Assembly (NCBI GenBank): GCA_049300095.1
Contig: JBAQYM010000140.1
Coordinates: 1-8,156 of the forward strand
Origin: SbD1 sp049300095
GTDB lineage: Bacteria > Desulfobacterota > Syntrophobacteria > Syntrophobacterales > Syntrophobacteraceae
DNA: 8,156 nt
Direction of reading: 5' to 3'
The notes beneath the pieces were generated by a model, which had not been told where the DNA came from, did no database searches, and saw only the letters and a list, made by a program, of their open reading frames with translations. Shown here piece after piece: positions 6,367 through 8,156 of this stretch (position 1 is the first letter of the stretch; each line of letters begins with the position of its first letter). A program made the translations under genes and the position numbers.

Positions 6367-7752
6367 ATGAAAAGCCTGGATTTCAATCACCAGGATTACC
6401 TGAATGCGTTTATAAAGACCGCGCAGTACCTGGCGGGCCTGACCACCCACGAAGACGCCTGGCGGCATGTGGCCAGGGTCATGGTAAAGCTTTACCCGGC
6501 CGCCTGGTGTTGTTTTGCCGGACGCGCCTCCGGCGGGGCGATCGAGTTGCATCACTTTGCGGCATCCGAGGGACTCTTGAGGGAGCTTCCGATTTCGGAA
6601 GAGGTGCGGGAAACGGTCGCCGAGGTGCTCGAAACGGGGTTTCTGGTCTGTCGCCCCGTACCGTCCGAGGGGCCGGGCCCGGTCGTTTTCCTCCCCATCA
6701 CTCTTGGCAATCAGGGCGCGGCCGTCATGCTGGTGGGACACGCCGCGGCCGGTTCGATATCAAACGAGGTGCTCAATGTCTACCTGGCCGTTGCGGGACT
6801 GGCCGGCACGACCATCGCCAGGCTGTCCTCGGAAATCGAGCTGAAAAAGCACCGCGCCCACCTGGAGGAACTGGTCGCCGGGCGCACGAGCGAGCTCAAG
6901 CGGACCCTCGACCGCCTCGAAGTCGAGATCGCCGGGCACATGAAGGCCCAGGAAGAGCTGAAAAAATACCGGGACCATCTCGAAGAGCTGGTGGAAGCGC
7001 GGACCGTCGAACTGGCGAACGCCAACGAGGGGCTGAGGGTCTATTCGGCAAAGCTCGAACGCATCAACCAGGAGCTGCGGGAGTTTGCGTTTATCGCCTC
7101 GCACGACCTCCAGGAGCCGCTCCGGAAAATCCAGACCTTCGGTGACCGCATCGAGACCAAATATGGGGCTTGTCTCGGAGAGCAGGGCCGAGATTATCTC
7201 GGACGGATGATCGGCTCGGCCGTCCGCATGTCCGCGCTGCTCAGGTCCCTGCGCGCCTATTCCCACGAAGCCTCGGCGGCAAATCCGTTCAAACCGGTCG
7301 ACCTGGGCAAGGTTGCCCGCGAGGCGATAAGCGACCTCGAGCTGCTTATCGAAAAAGCGGGCGCCTGTATCGACCTGGGGGACCTTCCGACTATAGATGC
7401 CGATGCCGACCAGATGCGGGCGCTGTTCCAAAACCTTATCGGCAATTCCGTGAAATATTGCAGGGAGTGCGAAAAGCCCGTCGTGAAAGTGCGTTGCCTG
7501 ATGGCCGGTGAGACGTGCGGCATTCATATCGAGGATAACGGCCTGGGTTTTGATGAAGTCTACCTTGACCGCATCTTCAGGCCGTTTCAGCGCCTGCATG
7601 CAAGGGATGCTTTCGAGGGTACCGGCATGGGGCTTTTCATCTGCCGCAAAATCGCCGAGCGGCACGCGGGAAGCATAACGGCAAAGAGCATGCCGGGGCG
7701 GGGTTCGGTCTTTATCGTCACTCTTCCCGTCAAGCAGGCGAGCGATAGCTGA
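6367..7752 (+). CDS. Soluble GAF-like sensor histidine kinase
   Basis: This is a 461-residue kinase with no membrane segment. Residues about 8-150 form a GAF-like sensor with a Cys-Cys pair at 48-49 and His-His at 62-63. Residues about 153-238 are a charged coiled coil holding a duplicated stretch (158-177 and 197-216, both ELKK-x-R-x-HLEELV-x-x-RT-x-EL). The HisKA domain has the phospho-acceptor at His246 (ASHDLQEPL). The ATPase domain has the N-box Asn360 (NLIGNSVKY), D390NGLGF, the F-box FRPFQR (404-409) and GTGMGL (418-423), so all catalytic boxes look intact. It follows the activator by 25 bases and probably belongs to the same operon. No response regulator is in the window. The start is uncertain: GGGAGGGG at 6345-6352 is 14 bases before the ATG at 6367, whereas an in-frame ATG at 6343 would add 24 residues but lacks a good ribosome site. 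Confidence 0.92.
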   Translation: MKSLDFNHQDYLNAFIKTAQYLAGLTTHEDAWRHVARVMVKLYPAAWCCFAGRASGGAIELHHFAASEGLLRELPISEEVRETVAEVLETGFLVCRPVPSEGPGPVVFLPITLGNQGAAVMLVGHAAAGSISNEVLNVYLAVAGLAGTTIARLSSEIELKKHRAHLEELVAGRTSELKRTLDRLEVEIAGHMKAQEELKKYRDHLEELVEARTVELANANEGLRVYSAKLERINQELREFAFIASHDLQEPLRKIQTFGDRIETKYGACLGEQGRDYLGRMIGSAVRMSALLRSLRAYSHEASAANPFKPVDLGKVAREAISDLELLIEKAGACIDLGDLPTIDADADQMRALFQNLIGNSVKYCRECEKPVVKVRCLMAGETCGIHIEDNGLGFDEVYLDRIFRPFQRLHARDAFEGTGMGLFICRKIAERHAGSITAKSMPGRGSVFIVTLPVKQASDS

Positions 7753-7775
7753 AAATCATGCAAGCGTTCGATCGT

Positions 7776-7797
7776 CGGCCGCGATACGTCGCGGTTG
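7776..7797 (+). terminator. Terminator-like hairpin after the kinase gene
   Basis: CCGCGA (7779-7784) and TCGCGG (7789-7794) pair perfectly around a TACG loop, which is UNCG-type in RNA. The stem extends to nine pairs if two G-U pairs and a C-G pair at 7776/7797 are allowed. The stretch TTGTTGAAAG that follows is only a poor U-tract. It sits 24 bases after the kinase stop codon, the expected place for the operon end, but it could also be a simple transcript-stabilising stem. Confidence 0.4.
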
Positions 7798-7824
7798 TTG
7801 AAAGTCACTCAATCGTTCGGCCCT

Positions 7825-7875
7825 CAGTCAGGAGACGCCCGCAGTCAGGAGACGCCCGCAGTCAGGAGACGCCCG
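7825..7875. repeat. Perfect three-copy 17-base tandem repeat
   Basis: CAGTCAGGAGACGCCCG occurs three times without a mismatch at 7825-7841, 7842-7858 and 7859-7875. The copies are identical, which suggests recent expansion or active homogenisation. The period of 17 does not preserve a reading frame, and no gene covers it. It lies between the operon end and the transposase remnant. Confidence 0.93.
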
Positions 7876-7927
7876 CTTGGTGTTGGTTCCACGTGGGGCA
7901 GGCGCGGCCAAAAGAGGGTAGAGGTCT

Positions 7928-7993
7928 CCCCTCCCTTGGCGGGAGGGGCTGGGGGAGGGGGTCGTAAGCACTTCAAGATTCAACACCCTCCCC
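7928..7993. repeat. G/C-tract hairpin repeat ('PSPSRQGRG' type)
   Basis: CCCCTCCC (7928-7935) pairs with GGGAGGGG (7941-7948) across the five-base loop TTGGC. A second G-run at 7951-7961 (GGGGGAGGGGG) can pair with CCCTCCCC at 7986-7993. On the minus strand the segment would read TTPSPSPSRQGRG, a phrase familiar from dispersed non-coding repeats found in many genomes (recalled). It adjoins the transposase remnant, and may mark where that element was broken. Confidence 0.7.
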
Positions 7994-8004
7994 TCAAACA
8001 AGTT

Positions 8005-8156
8005 GAACAGCGGGGTCTTTTTGATAAGACTCCAACGGTCGTGATGGATGCCGGAATTGCCACCCGCAAGAACCTGGAGGTTCTTCGCGAAGAAGGTTTC
8101 CATTACATCGGCGTCAGTCGAACCCGTCCCAAGGGGCCTCTCGCGGGGGACCTCGA
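8005..8156 (+). pseudogene. 5'-truncated IS1634-family-like transposase fragment, open at the window edge
   Basis: The frame with codons beginning at 8005 reads EQRGLFDKTPTVV, then MDAGIATRKNLEVLREEGFHYIGVSRT, continuing off the window. The segment VVMDAGIAT...NL..LRE.G.HYI.VSR resembles the middle of IS1634-type (IS4-superfamily) DDE transposases, where the Asp of MDAG would be the second catalytic acid. The frame is open back to the kinase stop, but residues before about 8005 are repeat-derived and no start codon gives a complete N-terminal half. The N-terminal region with the first catalytic Asp is therefore missing. The call rests on motif recognition; whether the rest of the gene is intact cannot be seen. 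Confidence 0.75.

Noticed and set aside
5034..6386. A 450-codon minus-strand open frame opposite the activator
   Set aside because: It is a shadow frame with no recognisable motifs; the plus strand carries the conserved ASKHA motifs through the same bases.
7825..7875. A possible CRISPR array
   Set aside because: The three 17-base copies are directly adjacent with no spacers, and no cas gene is present.
7828..8103. A minus-strand 91-codon open frame (with PSPSPSRQGRG)
   Set aside because: It is antisense to the transposase remnant and runs through the G/C-tract and 17-base repeats; no protein features.

Overview
The window is GC-rich DNA from an anaerobic bacterium. I infer Desulfobacterota (old Deltaproteobacteria) or a similar syntrophic, sulfate-reducing or acetogenic lineage. 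The basis is a Cache-type chemoreceptor ending in an 'EQIIPFGDEF'-like tail, a corrinoid methyl-transfer operon with a RACo-like activator, and several scavenger-type intergenic repeats. The taxon is inferred, since no rRNA or marker gene is present.

Layout. At 1-65 there is an inverted-repeat element. At 101-2275 (minus) lies a 724-residue membrane chemoreceptor. The 658-base divergent gap 2276-2933 holds a weak promoter candidate, three 16-base direct repeats, a dispersed repeat of the 'HVERSETS...RFLAGARNDN' type and a four-copy 18-base tandem repeat. From 2934 to 7752 (plus) four genes run in one direction: a corrinoid (B12-binding) protein, a UroD-family (MtaA/MtbA-like) methyltransferase, a 2Fe-2S/ASKHA corrinoid-reactivating protein with a TTG start, and a soluble GAF-like histidine kinase. 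A CAACATC heptamer array separates the first two genes. After the kinase come a terminator-like hairpin, a perfect three-copy 17-base repeat, a G/C-tract hairpin repeat, and a 5'-truncated IS1634-type transposase fragment running off the window end.

How the genes work together. The corrinoid protein carries the methyl group on cobalamin. The UroD-family enzyme would move the methyl group to or from it. The RACo-like protein would reduce cobalt accidentally oxidised to Co(II) back to Co(I), using its 2Fe-2S cluster and ATP. The kinase, 25 bases downstream, may tie expression or activity to a signal. No recognisable MtaB/MttB/MtvB-type substrate methyltransferase is present, so the substrate is unknown. 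The UroD-family enzyme shows H-x-A where MtaA/MtbA have the zinc-binding H-x-C. The most noteworthy points are this altered metal site in an otherwise complete-looking cassette, the kinase in the same operon, and the layered repeats in front of the operon.
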